DNA from: WHSP01 sp040905505
Lineage (GTDB): Bacteria > Gemmatimonadota > Gemmatimonadetes > Longimicrobiales > Longimicrobiaceae
Reading direction: 5' to 3'
Length of the DNA stretch: 46,806 bases
Assembly (NCBI GenBank): GCA_040905505.1
Contig: JBBDRL010000040.1
Location: 1 to 46,806, forward strand
The translations under genes were made by a program, and so were the position numbers. The stretch's first letter is position 1. The number at the start of each line of letters is the position of its first letter. Positions 1 through 8,486 of this stretch are shown here, piece by piece. The notes beneath the pieces are model-generated. The model was not told the origin of the DNA. It ran no database searches and saw nothing but the letters and a program-made list of their open reading frames with translations.

Positions 1-59
1 CCCCGCGAGCGACGAGTGGCGGTGCAGGTCATCGCCGGAGCGTAGGGCCGCGCGCGAGC

Positions 60-995
60 GTGCAGGAGCACAGAAGGGCTAGACCTTCGCATCTGGGGTC
101 GTTTCGAAGGTACCTGACCGACCGGATCTCCTCGGCGTTGTCGCCGGGGGAGCCGCCGGAGCGCAACCCGCGGCCGGCCCTCCATGTGCGGGGGCTGCGG
201 GTCGATGGCAGTCGGCTGCGGCGGTACGTTCGCGCGACGAACGGGGACCAGGTCGCCCGCTACGGGACGCACGACCTGCTCCCACCCAGCTTCCCGGCCG
301 TCTGGGAAACCGCATACCTCCTGGATCTCTTGCGCCTCGCCGGCTATCCACTACCCCTCGCTGGATTGCTGCACTTGGGCGGTGAACGGCTACACCTCCG
401 GCCATTACGGGCGTCCGAGCCCCTGGACCTGCGGATGCGGATCGTGAGTGCCGAGGCAATCCGCGATTCGCTGAAGATCACGGTCGTCTCCAACGCACTG
501 AGCCCCGTTGGGCGGCTCTGTTCGGAGAGCGAGCTGCTGTTGCTTCTACGTGGAGTACGGCTCGGCGGAGGCGGGGGGTCCGCCTCCCGGCGAGAACCCG
601 CGCAGCGTGAAGACCAGGAGCCGGAGCAGAACTGGATCGATCTGTGTAGCTGGGAGCTGGCGGGTGACGCCGGGCGGCGTTACGCATTCGCGTCTGGCGA
701 CGTGAACCCGATCCACCTCTCCCGGCTGACCGCCAGACCCTTCGGGTTCAAGCGCCCCATCCTTCACGGCTACTGTACCGAGGCCATGGTCGCGAACGCC
801 CTGATCACCGAGATCCTGGGCAGCGACCCGACGGCCCTTCGGCGGCTCAGCATCCGCTTTACCGCGCCTCTCTTCCTACCGGCGCAGGTGACGCTGCGTG
901 TCGACAGGCACGGTCCGGAGGCGCGCGGGGCCTTTCAGGTGGTCGTTGCGGGAGGCAGTCGCCCGTGCGCAGTCGGCGAATGGGCGGGTGGCTGA
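60..995 (+). CDS. MaoC-like double-hotdog dehydratase/hydratase, possibly 5'-partial
   Basis: The protein (311 aa from a GTG) ends in a hotdog module carrying the MaoC signature: YAFASGDVNPIH at about 209-220, then GFKRPILHG, with the Asp and His expected for the hydratase site. The N-terminal half resembles the non-catalytic hotdog of two-domain MaoC proteins such as the Htd2-type (3R)-hydroxyacyl dehydratases. MaoC enzymes hydrate enoyl thioesters or dehydrate 3-hydroxyacyl thioesters in fatty-acid metabolism; the chain length and carrier used here are unknown. The frame stays open to the left window edge, so the true start may lie outside. It converges on pdxH with only 7 bases between stops. 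An SDR of the 2,4-dienoyl-CoA reductase type lies about 10 kb away, but no operon links them. Confidence 0.75.
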   Translation: MQEHRRARPSHLGSFRRYLTDRISSALSPGEPPERNPRPALHVRGLRVDGSRLRRYVRATNGDQVARYGTHDLLPPSFPAVWETAYLLDLLRLAGYPLPLAGLLHLGGERLHLRPLRASEPLDLRMRIVSAEAIRDSLKITVVSNALSPVGRLCSESELLLLLRGVRLGGGGGSASRREPAQREDQEPEQNWIDLCSWELAGDAGRRYAFASGDVNPIHLSRLTARPFGFKRPILHGYCTEAMVANALITEILGSDPTALRRLSIRFTAPLFLPAQVTLRVDRHGPEARGAFQVVVAGGSRPCAVGEWAGG

Positions 996-1002
996 CGGGC
1001 GC

Positions 1003-1584
1003 TCAGGGGTAGAGGAGCTGGACGCCCCACTCTCCGGACTGTGGATCTCGGATGAAGACCTCCCGCTCGTGCAGGCGGCTGGGCCGTGCGGACCAGAACT
1101 CGATCCGCGTCGGCGAGAGGCGGAAACCGGACCAGAAGTGCGGGCGCGGAATCGGGCGGTCGGCAAATCTCACGTGAATCTCTGCGGCGCGATCCTCGAG
1201 ACGCGCGTACGATTCGAGAGGTTGGCTCTGCCGGGACGCCCAGGCGCCGACCTGGCTTCCGCGTGGCCGCGATTCGAAGTACGCGTCGGCCTCCGCGTCC
1301 GTCACCCGGCTGACCGGGCCAGCGACACGGACCTGGGCCTCGAGCGGCTGCCAGTGAAAGCAGAGCGCGGCGTTCGGGTTCTCCGCCAGCTCGCGCGCCT
1401 TCTGACTCTGCAGGTTGGTGTAGAAGACGAAGCCGTCCTGATCGAACCCCTTCAGAAGCACCATCCTGACGGAAGGGCGGCCTTCGGAATCGGCCGTGGC
1501 GAGCGCGACGGCAGTCGGCTCCGGGAGGTCGGTCGCTCGGGCCCGTTCGAGCAGGGACGCGAATCGAGCTATGGGATCTTGCAT
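1003..1584 (-). CDS. pdxH: Pyridoxamine 5'-phosphate oxidase
   Basis: PdxH is a cytosolic FMN enzyme that oxidises pyridoxine or pyridoxamine 5'-phosphate to pyridoxal 5'-phosphate (PLP). The 193-aa product is slightly shorter than the usual 210-220 aa. Family motifs run in order: RMVLLKGFDQDGFVFYTN (about 40-57, FMN phosphate binding), SQKARELAENP, FHWQPLEAQVRV, ESRPRGSQVGAWAS and the C-terminal FWSARPSRLHER block with the conserved RLH that contacts substrate. It starts at ATG 1584. It is the last gene of a leftward series but lies behind a hairpin terminator (1696-1742), so it probably has its own promoter. The PLP-dependent dehydratase two genes upstream is a user of its product. Confidence 0.95.
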   Translation of the reverse strand: MQDPIARFASLLERARATDLPEPTAVALATADSEGRPSVRMVLLKGFDQDGFVFYTNLQSQKARELAENPNAALCFHWQPLEAQVRVAGPVSRVTDAEADAYFESRPRGSQVGAWASRQSQPLESYARLEDRAAEIHVRFADRPIPRPHFWSGFRLSPTRIEFWSARPSRLHEREVFIRDPQSGEWGVQLLYP

Positions 1585-1695
1585 ATGGCTGGCGGCTGAC
1601 GGTCAGCGGGTTTCCGGCTCGCCCCTTCCAGACTGGGGGGCGTCGTGGGGCTCACGAATCCCAGGCGCGAAAGGTAACGCGCCATCGGTGGAACG

Positions 1696-1742
1696 AAAGA
1701 ACGCGGCTCCGGAAGCCACCTGGCTCCGAAGCCGCGTTCTTT
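1696..1742 (-). terminator. Long near-perfect hairpin, terminator-like
   Basis: The arms at 1696-1708 and 1730-1742 pair perfectly over 13 bp (AAAGAACGCGGCT). The stem continues with one mismatch and one bulge almost to a 2-nt loop. The hairpin sits just after the REC-HD-GYP gene and before pdxH, both leftward. The T-tract on the minus strand is weak (CTTTCGTTC), so termination rests mainly on stem strength. An A-run opens and a T-run closes the stem, so it could act in both directions. Confidence 0.7.
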
Positions 1743-1775
1743 CCGTCCAGCGGGTGCTTCTCCCGGCGCTACGGT

Positions 1776-2891
1776 TCAGGCGACCAGGCTCGGCGCCTTT
1801 GCGAAGTCTCGCGCGAAGCTGGCGTACTGCTCCTGAAGCCGCGGCAATGCCTCGTCGAAGGCGCGTACGACGTCCGGATCGAACTGGGCACCCGAGCAGC
1901 GACGGATCTCAGCTACTACCTCGGCCCACGGCATGCCCCGGCGGTAGGCCCGGTGAGACGTCATTGCGTCCAGCGTGTCCGCCACCGCCAGAACCCGGGC
2001 GGGCAAGGGAATATCCTCCCCACTCAACCCATCCGGATACCCGTCGCCGTCCCAGCGCTCGTGGTGCCATCGGACCACCCCAAGCACCATCGGATCGTCG
2101 ATCAGTGGCTCGAGGATGTGCGAGCCCGTGACCGGATGCTTCTTCACCAGCTCGAATTCGCTGGCGCTGAGCCGGTCCGGCTTGTTCAGGACGTTGTCGG
2201 GGACGCCGATCTTGCCGACGTCGTGAAGGTCCCCGGCCAGCCGGAAGCGGACGGGGTCGATGCTGCCGGTGATCTCGGCGATCGTGAGCGCGTACTCGGT
2301 GACGCGCGTTGCGTGGCCCGCCGTATACTCATCCTTGGCTTCCACCGCCGTAGCCAGAGCGTGGGCTGCCCGAAGCACCCAGATCTTGCTCTCGGTATCG
2401 CGCTGCCGGAGCTTCGTCTCGAGCTTCTCGCGATCCGCTTCGGCTTGCCGCTCCGCTCGCCTACGCCCGACCGACTCGGCGACGCGCTCGCGCAGGTCCT
2501 CGAGCTCGAACGGTTTGACGATGAGCTGGTCCACACCCCGTTCGATCGCGGTCGAGGCAGCGTACACGTCCGCGTGCGCGCTCATCAGGATCATGCGCGT
2601 CCCCGGCGCCCGCGCCCGGACCTCCACGAGCAGGTCGAGCCCCGAGGCTCCCGGGAGGCGCAGGTCGGTCAATACGAGATCGAACCAGTCCCGACGCAGG
2701 AGGCCCAGGGCCTCGCCGACGCTCCCGGCGGTTTCGATCTCGTATCCTATGCGAGCGAGGTATCGATTGAGGAGCCGGCAGATGTTCGGCTCATCGTCGA
2801 CCACCAGAATCCGACCCATCGGATGAGGCGCCGGAGAGGCCACCGGAGGCGTCTCCTCGAGTTGATCGTGCGCGAGAGCAGCGGTCGCCAT
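1776..2891 (-). CDS. Response regulator with REC and HD-GYP c-di-GMP phosphodiesterase domains (RpfG-like)
   Basis: The 371-aa cytosolic protein has a receiver domain (about 27-140) with acidic pair DD at 32-33, phospho-acceptor D76 and K126. A helical coiled linker (140-175) leads to an HD-GYP domain (about 175-350). The HD-GYP residues are present: H223-D224 in HDVGKIGVP, HPVTG, HHERWDGDGYP with GYP at 284-286, and the ADTLDAM helix. This predicts phosphorylation-controlled hydrolysis of cyclic di-GMP. A Met at residue 25 directly before the receiver is an alternative start. It lies 20 bases downstream of the dehydratase gene, likely in the same transcript as the antiporter. No cognate kinase is adjacent. 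Confidence 0.92.
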   Translation of the reverse strand: MATAALAHDQLEETPPVASPAPHPMGRILVVDDEPNICRLLNRYLARIGYEIETAGSVGEALGLLRRDWFDLVLTDLRLPGASGLDLLVEVRARAPGTRMILMSAHADVYAASTAIERGVDQLIVKPFELEDLRERVAESVGRRRAERQAEADREKLETKLRQRDTESKIWVLRAAHALATAVEAKDEYTAGHATRVTEYALTIAEITGSIDPVRFRLAGDLHDVGKIGVPDNVLNKPDRLSASEFELVKKHPVTGSHILEPLIDDPMVLGVVRWHHERWDGDGYPDGLSGEDIPLPARVLAVADTLDAMTSHRAYRRGMPWAEVVAEIRRCSGAQFDPDVVRAFDEALPRLQEQYASFARDFAKAPSLVA

Positions 2892-2911
2892 TCAGCAGCT
2901 CCAAATAAAGG

Positions 2912-3877
2912 TCATTTGCCGGCGAAGAGAGCGCATGCCACGTCCAGATCGACGTTTCCACCGCTCACGATCACACCCGACCGGCGGCCCCGGCCTAGAG
3001 CCGGATCGCTGAGCAGCGCTGCCAGCGCCACCGCACCCGACGGCTCCACCACGAGCTTCATCCGCATCCAGAGAAATCGCATCGCCTCCACGATCTCCGC
3101 TTCCGCGACCGTCACCATCTCCGACACCTCCCGCCGGACGATCGGCCAGGTGATCTCACCCAGCGACGGGGTGCGAAGCCCATCGGCGATCGTCGGGGGA
3201 TTCGCCGTTCGATGCAGGCGCCCCGTCCGAAACGAGCGCGTGGCGTCGTCCGCGACTTCCGGTTCCACGCCGACTACGGCGCACCCTGCGACGGACGACG
3301 CCGCGAGAGCGCTTCCCGACAGGAGACCCCCGCCGCCGCAGGGCGCGAAGAGCACGTCCAGTGGCCCCGCTTCGTCGAGGAGCTCGAGCGCCGCGGTCCC
3401 CTGCCCGGCGACGACGTCCGCATGGTCGAAGGGCGGGATCAGACTCAGGCCGCGCTCCTGCCGCATTTCGGCCGCGATCTCCTCTCGCGTCTGCCGTTGC
3501 GGGTCGTAGGTCACCACGCTGGCACCGTACCCGAGGGTCGCCGCGCGCTTCGCCTCAGGCGCGTTCGCCGGCATCACGACGGTCACGCTCGTGTCCAGCA
3601 GCCTGCCGACCAGCGCGATCGCCTGCGCATGATTGCCCGACGAGTACGTCAGCACTCCGCGCTCCCGGTCCGCCGCCGACAACCGGCTCACCGCGTTGTA
3701 CGCCCCGCGGAACTTGAACGAACCCGACCGCTGGAAGTTCTCGCACTTGATGAAAACTTCCCCGCCGAGTCTGCCGTCGAGAGTGCGGGAGCTCACTACC
3801 GGCGTCCTGTTCGCCACCCCGCGCAGCCTGTCTCGCGCGGCGACCACAGATTCTAGTGTCGGCAGGTCGGCGCTCAT
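2912..3877 (-). CDS. PLP-dependent threonine/serine dehydratase (fold type II; serine racemase-like)
   Basis: This 321-aa cytosolic enzyme is expected to deaminate threonine or serine to a 2-oxo acid; racemase activity is possible. Visible motifs are the PLP lysine K55 in SGSFKFRGA, the SSGNHAQA substrate loop (about 79-86), the phosphate-binding GGGG loop (181-184) and SGGN near the C-terminus. E205, A209 and D211 match the spacing of the divalent-metal site of mammalian serine racemase. There is no C-terminal ACT domain, so it is not the isoleucine-regulated biosynthetic IlvA. The start ATG overlaps the antiporter stop (ATGA, 3874-3877), implying translational coupling. Dehydratase and racemase activities cannot be told apart from sequence. 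Confidence 0.88.
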   Translation of the reverse strand: MSADLPTLESVVAARDRLRGVANRTPVVSSRTLDGRLGGEVFIKCENFQRSGSFKFRGAYNAVSRLSAADRERGVLTYSSGNHAQAIALVGRLLDTSVTVVMPANAPEAKRAATLGYGASVVTYDPQRQTREEIAAEMRQERGLSLIPPFDHADVVAGQGTAALELLDEAGPLDVLFAPCGGGGLLSGSALAASSVAGCAVVGVEPEVADDATRSFRTGRLHRTANPPTIADGLRTPSLGEITWPIVRREVSEMVTVAEAEIVEAMRFLWMRMKLVVEPSGAVALAALLSDPALGRGRRSGVIVSGGNVDLDVACALFAGK

Positions 3878-6348
3878 CGCGCGTTCCCCGCGCCGCCACC
3901 ATTCACCCCGAACGCATCGAATCTGCCTTCCAGGAGTTCCTCCACCGTCTCATGCGTGCGCACGAGTCGCGCGATGTCGCCGAGGGCCTCGAGGTGCTCC
4001 TGCGGCCGCTCCGCCGGACTAAGCAGCACGAAGATCAGGTGGGCCGGCGCATCCGCTCGGGGGAACTCGATCCCCTCCTGGCTCGTTCCGAGGAAGACGA
4101 TCGGCTCCTCGATTCCGCGGAATCGCGCGTGTGGCACCACCACACCCGGCTTCAGTTCGGTCGAGAATTCCTGCTGCGTCTCGACCAGGACTCGTGAGAT
4201 CTTCTCCTGTCGATCGGCGTCGAACAGGCCGCCGCTCTCGAGGATGAAGCGAATCGCCGCGTCGTACGTGAGCGCCGGCAGATTCTTCACGATCCGGTCA
4301 GGCTCCAGCCCTCGCGGGAGCAGCGCATCGGGCACAGGCTCCCGTAGGGGAGTATCGGCTTCAGATGGGTAAATGATGAGAAAGCTCTCTGGAAGGAGTC
4401 CGGCGAGCTGCCCCGGGAGGCGCTCGAGGCTGGGATCCCAGGAAAGCGTTCCGCGACGGGCGCTCAGTACGACCACCAGATCGTCGGGTCGGACCCGCCT
4501 GCGGAGCTCGCCGGTCAGAGAGCCCCAGCCCGGAATGCGTGTGAACTCCATCGCCGCCGCCGGTCTGATCGGCTTGAATAGCTCTTCCAGGCGCGCGGGG
4601 TCGGAATCGATCGCGAGTGCGACGATCCCGGCTCCGAGCCGTCCGCCGATCACCTTCAGCGCCCGGGCCGCCTCGAAGAAACCGGGGTGCCGATGGCTCA
4701 GCGGTGGAAGCACGAGCAGGACGCGCTTGGTCGTATTCAGCGAGTGGCCGAGCTTCGACACGACCACCATCTGCTTGGTCTGGGTGAGGAGGTCGTCGAG
4801 CACGCTGCCGAAGATCTCCCCGCTCCTCCGCATGCCGGCGCCGTCCCAACCGATGACCACCATAGAGCTACGGGTCTCGGCGATCCCGCGCGCGATCCCC
4901 GAAGCCACGTTACGATCGACACGGGTCAGCGGGACGACCGGAACCTCGGCGCCGGCCGCGTAGATGACCGCCTGGCTCAGGACCTTCTCGGCTTCAGCGA
5001 CCTCCTCTTCCGTGTAAGCCGCGCGATCGCGCACCACCATCAGCGGATACAGCGGCTCGTTGGAATCGGCCCCGCGAAGGATCATCGCAAGGTCGAGGAG
5101 CGACTCCTCGGTGGCGGGGTTCGAGAGGGGAATCAGGATGCGCCGCTGGGCCGCGCCGGCGTCGTACGGCTTCTGCTCCTCCTGCGCCGCCACCATTCGG
5201 CCGAAACGCTGGACCGCCCACGGGCCGACAAGACACGTCACGACGATGGTCAGGACAACGGCGTTGAGCTCCGTCGGATTGAAGAGACCGATCTCGAAGC
5301 CGACGAGCACGATCGCGAGCGTGCCGGAGGCATGGGGGATCGACAGGCCGAACATCACCCAGCCCTCCTCGGGCGTGTAACCGAAGATCAGCTCGGTGAG
5401 CTTCGTAGAGGCCCATTTGGAGACCACCACGCCGGCCGCCAGCGCCGCGGCGAAGGCGAGCGCGTCCAGATCGGTCAGTGCCCGCACGTCCACCAGCATG
5501 CCGACCGAGAGCAGGAAGAACGGGATGAAGAGCCCGTTGCCGACGAACTGAATGCGGTTCATCAGGGGCGCGCTCTCGGGGATCAACCGGTTGAGAGCGA
5601 GCCCGGCAAGCAGGGCGCCGATGATGGGTTCGACCTGGGCGAAGTGGGCGAGGTACGAGACGCCGAAGAGCACCGCCATCACGAAGATGAACTCGATGGT
5701 CGCTTCGCGGCGGACGTTGCGGAACAGCCATCGCGCGAGGAGCGGAACGCCCCAGATCACCGCGACGATGTAGGTGCCGAGCGACGCGACGAGGACGAGC
5801 CAGAACCGCAGGCCGATGTCTCCCTCGTAGCCGCCGGCGACGATCGCCAGTACCGAGAGCGCGAGGATTTCCGTGAGGATCGTGCCGCCCAGTGTGGTCG
5901 TGACCGCCAGATTCTTGACGATCCCCAGGCGGCTCGCGATCGGGTACGCGAGCACGGTATGTGACGCGAACACCGCTCCGAGAAGGATCGAAGAGAAGAT
6001 CTCGTAGCCGAAGCCCAGACCGATCAGCGTTCCGGCGATCTGCGGGATGATGAAGGAGATCGTGCCGAAGATCAGACTTCGGTTGCGGTACCGGTTGAAG
6101 TCGTGGATATCCAGCTCCAGCCCGACCATGAACATCAGGTACAGGAGCCCGACCGTACCGAGCAGAACGATGGTGGGGCCGCGGTCGAGCAGGTTCAGGC
6201 CGTTCGGCCCGATGACTGCGCCAGCGACGATGAGTCCGACGATGCCGGGAACGCGGATGCGTTCGAAGAGCAGAGGCGCGAGAAAGAACACGGCCATCGC
6301 AATGGCCATGATGAGCACGGGGTCGCTGAACGGCTGTAAAAGCGGCAT
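3874..6348 (-). CDS. CPA2-type cation/proton antiporter with C-terminal USP and PTS EIIA-like domains
   Basis: The 824-aa product has an N-terminal Na+/H+ exchanger domain of 11-13 hydrophobic helices (about 10-395). A cytosolic region with two universal-stress-protein-like folds follows (about 405-675). A C-terminal EIIA domain of the fructose/mannitol PTS type ends the protein (about 685-820), with candidate phospho-His H740 in GVVVPHAR. In the exchanger helix where KefC-type proteins have an Asp (QD/DD), this one has T159-E160. It presumably exchanges K+ or Na+ for H+, gated by nucleotide binding and perhaps by PTS phosphorylation; both are inference. I chose ATG 6348; an in-frame GTG at 6378 would add 10 residues. 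It leads the operon with the dehydratase. Confidence 0.88.
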   Translation of the reverse strand: MPLLQPFSDPVLIMAIAMAVFFLAPLLFERIRVPGIVGLIVAGAVIGPNGLNLLDRGPTIVLLGTVGLLYLMFMVGLELDIHDFNRYRNRSLIFGTISFIIPQIAGTLIGLGFGYEIFSSILLGAVFASHTVLAYPIASRLGIVKNLAVTTTLGGTILTEILALSVLAIVAGGYEGDIGLRFWLVLVASLGTYIVAVIWGVPLLARWLFRNVRREATIEFIFVMAVLFGVSYLAHFAQVEPIIGALLAGLALNRLIPESAPLMNRIQFVGNGLFIPFFLLSVGMLVDVRALTDLDALAFAAALAAGVVVSKWASTKLTELIFGYTPEEGWVMFGLSIPHASGTLAIVLVGFEIGLFNPTELNAVVLTIVVTCLVGPWAVQRFGRMVAAQEEQKPYDAGAAQRRILIPLSNPATEESLLDLAMILRGADSNEPLYPLMVVRDRAAYTEEEVAEAEKVLSQAVIYAAGAEVPVVPLTRVDRNVASGIARGIAETRSSMVVIGWDGAGMRRSGEIFGSVLDDLLTQTKQMVVVSKLGHSLNTTKRVLLVLPPLSHRHPGFFEAARALKVIGGRLGAGIVALAIDSDPARLEELFKPIRPAAAMEFTRIPGWGSLTGELRRRVRPDDLVVVLSARRGTLSWDPSLERLPGQLAGLLPESFLIIYPSEADTPLREPVPDALLPRGLEPDRIVKNLPALTYDAAIRFILESGGLFDADRQEKISRVLVETQQEFSTELKPGVVVPHARFRGIEEPIVFLGTSQEGIEFPRADAPAHLIFVLLSPAERPQEHLEALGDIARLVRTHETVEELLEGRFDAFGVNGGGAGNAR

Positions 6349-6457
6349 CAGAGGTCTACGGTCTCGATCAGGAGCCACTGCGGCGTGCAGCGCGTCTTCA
6401 CAAAGCGGAATCGGGACCCGGGCGCGCTACCACCGGTGCGCCGGCACCGGGAACAAT

Positions 6458-6491
6458 GCGACCCCCGGTCGGCGGGCGAGCCGGGGGTCGC
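6458..6491 (-). terminator. Hairpin downstream of moeZ
   Basis: An 11-bp perfect stem (GCGACCCCCGG at 6458-6468 with its complement at 6481-6491) closes a 12-nt loop. It lies 24 bases after the moeZ stop, read leftward. The minus strand continues ATTGTTCC, so the T-tract is poor. A second GC palindrome (about 6433-6450) follows. Together they probably separate moeZ from the antiporter operon. Confidence 0.55.
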
Positions 6492-6514
6492 GAGGGAGAT
6501 GCGGCGGGCGGCGC

Positions 6515-7702
6515 TCAGTACTTGGGCACGGAAGGGTCGACTTCGTCCGCCCAGGCGAGGATGCCACCCTCGAGGTTCCGAACGCGTTTGTACCCCTTGC
6601 CCCGAAGGTAATCCGCCGCGCGAGCGCTGCGGGCCCCGGATCGGCAGTATACGACCAGGTCCACGTCGGGCTCGATCTCCTCGTACCGCTCGGGGAGGTC
6701 GCCCAGCGGAATGATCCGAGCGCCCTGAGGCCCCAGATTGCCGATGTCCCACTCGTAGGGTTCGCGTACGTCCAGCAAGGTGATCGGCTCCCCTCGGTCG
6801 AGTAATTCCTTCAGCCCGAGGACGGAGAGCTCGGTCTCGTCATTCATCTGGCCATCCTGTGCTCTCGTGGCGGTCTCGATCCCGCAGAAACGCTCGTAGT
6901 CTATCAGTTCGGTCACGGTCGGTGCGTCTCCGCATACCGGACATGCGGGGTCGCGCGCGAGCTTCAGTTCCCGGAACCTCATTCGCAGCGCGTCAAAGAT
7001 CAAGAGCCTTCCCGCGAGCGTTTCGCCAATACCGAGCAGTAGCTTGATCGCCTCCATCGCCTGAATGGTTCCGACGATTCCCGGGAGCACTCCGAGCACG
7101 CCGCCCTCGGCGCAGGAGGGTACCATCCCGGGGGGGGGCGGCTCGGCGAATAGACACCGGTAGCACGGCCCGTCTTCCGCGGCGAATACCGCATTCTGAC
7201 CTTCGAATCGGAACACCGATCCGTATACGTAGGGCTTCCCGAGCAGCACGCAAGCGTCATTGACCAGGTACCGCGTCGGAAAATTGTCGGTGCCGTCGAC
7301 GACCACGTCGTAGTCGGCCAGAATGTCCAGCGCATTCTCGGAAGAAAGCCGAACGGGATGAAGCGAGACGTCGACGTGCGGGTTGATGTCCTGGAGCGAG
7401 GCACGGGCGGATTCGAGCTTGGATCGACCGATGTCAGCGGTGCCGTGGATGATCTGCCGCTGCAGATTGGAGGCGTCGACCACATCGAAGTCCACCAGGC
7501 CGATCTTCCCGACCCCGGCGGCGGCGAGGTACAGCGCCACCGGCGACCCGAGCCCTCCCGCCCCGACGCAGAGCACGCGCGACCGCTTCAGGCGCGCCTG
7601 TCCGGCGGGCCCGACTTCGGGAAGAATGAGGTGGCGGGCATACCGCAGCGACTCCTCAGGCGAAAGGGGGGCGGCCGGCGGTGTCATCGTCGTGGCGTTC
7701 AT
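6515..7702 (-). CDS. moeZ: Adenylyltransferase/sulfurtransferase (ThiF/MoeB domain plus rhodanese)
   Basis: The 395-aa protein combines a ThiF/MoeB E1-like domain (about 15-265) with a C-terminal rhodanese domain (about 285-393). It is expected to adenylate the C-terminal glycine of a ubiquitin-like sulfur carrier (MoaD, ThiS or CysO type) and load it with sulfur. Visible features are the GAGGLGSP nucleotide loop (47-54), the DGTDNFPTRYL motif, CYRC and CPVCG zinc ligands, SCAEGGVLG with the E1-type cysteine, and rhodanese loop CRSGARS with persulfide Cys353. The carrier gene is not in this window. ATG 7702 is the chosen start; the gene is divergent from the LysM lipoprotein gene. Confidence 0.93.
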   Translation of the reverse strand: MNATTMTPPAAPLSPEESLRYARHLILPEVGPAGQARLKRSRVLCVGAGGLGSPVALYLAAAGVGKIGLVDFDVVDASNLQRQIIHGTADIGRSKLESARASLQDINPHVDVSLHPVRLSSENALDILADYDVVVDGTDNFPTRYLVNDACVLLGKPYVYGSVFRFEGQNAVFAAEDGPCYRCLFAEPPPPGMVPSCAEGGVLGVLPGIVGTIQAMEAIKLLLGIGETLAGRLLIFDALRMRFRELKLARDPACPVCGDAPTVTELIDYERFCGIETATRAQDGQMNDETELSVLGLKELLDRGEPITLLDVREPYEWDIGNLGPQGARIIPLGDLPERYEEIEPDVDLVVYCRSGARSARAADYLRGKGYKRVRNLEGGILAWADEVDPSVPKY

Positions 7703-7864
7703 CTCGTCGGGCTGTGCGTAGGTGCAGCCGGCTGGCCACTCCTGGCGGTGCGGCCAGATTCATCTACGGATACACGGCATGTACCCCGTCGGCGAGTAGC
7801 GGTTCTTGCAGCGGAAGTTGCTCCTGCCCCACCGGGCGGGGAAGTGCAGCGGCGGAAACGGGCT

Positions 7865-7870
7865 TATATT
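7865..7870 (+). promoter_or_regulatory. Possible -10 element for the LysM lipoprotein gene
   Basis: TATATT matches the sigma-70-type -10 consensus at 5 of 6 positions in GC-rich surroundings and would give a leader of roughly 25 nt before ATG 7902. No good -35 box is seen 16-18 bases upstream, so this is tentative. Confidence 0.35.
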
Positions 7871-7901
7871 GGAGGGCCATAACTCGAAGCATGGAATTAC
7901 G

Positions 7902-8486
7902 ATGAGGTCTATTCGAACCGGACTCCTGATGCTCGTCGCTTGGCCTGTCGTCGTGGCCTGCGCTGGTGGAGACGTCCAACCACCGCCTCCCGCGCCGACC
8001 CCGACCCCGGCGACCGAGCCGCGGCCGGAGCAGGAGACGCTGCGAATGCCCGAAGCCGAACCGCCCCTCGAGGAGCGCTGGCGCGCCCCGTTCGGGGTCA
8101 GCACTGCGGGCGGTGTCGAGCTACGCGAGCCGCGCGAGGTGCACGTCCTCGGTGCGGACCCGGAGATCGCGGAGGGCATCGCCGCGCTCCGGGCGAGCTC
8201 GGCCGCAGCTGACGACGCCGGCCGGCCGGACAGCGGTACCCGCACCGATGAGAATGGCGCCGCGCCGATCGATGAAAATCCGAACGACACGCTCCCGGCC
8301 ACTCGCGACCGTCCGCCGGAAATGGTCTCGAGGACGCACCGCGTCGGCCCGGGGGATACGCTGTGGGGGATCGCCCGCCGCTTCAACGTGAGCCCTGAGC
8401 GAATTCGAGAGGTCAACGGTCTCTCGGGCGACCGCGTCCGGGTCGGAGAGACGCTCGTCATTCCGGGTGAAGAGGATCCCTCCTGA
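7902..8486 (+). CDS. LysM-domain lipoprotein
   Basis: I start the protein at ATG 7902 because it gives a clean lipoprotein signal peptide ending LVAWPVVVAC with lipid Cys20. An in-frame ATG at 7806 would bury that signal. The mature protein has a Pro/Thr-rich tether (24-40), a middle region without recognisable domain, and one LysM repeat at about 148-192 (HRVGPGDTLWGIARRFNVSP, then NGLSGDRVRVGETLVIP). LysM binds N-acetylglucosamine in murein, so the protein probably anchors to or senses the cell wall from a membrane. The length is 194 aa. It converges with plsC, and the two coding ends overlap by 29 bases. Confidence 0.85.
   Translation: MRSIRTGLLMLVAWPVVVACAGGDVQPPPPAPTPTPATEPRPEQETLRMPEAEPPLEERWRAPFGVSTAGGVELREPREVHVLGADPEIAEGIAALRASSAAADDAGRPDSGTRTDENGAAPIDENPNDTLPATRDRPPEMVSRTHRVGPGDTLWGIARRFNVSPERIREVNGLSGDRVRVGETLVIPGEEDPS

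Noticed and set aside
1953..3509. 518-codon plus-strand open frame opposite the HD-GYP and dehydratase genes
   Set aside because: It is the complement of two clearly real genes, has no recognisable motif and spans two gene boundaries.
4687..5964. 425-codon plus-strand frame opposite the antiporter
   Set aside because: Asp/Arg/His-rich shadow of the membrane domain codons; no motif or start signal.
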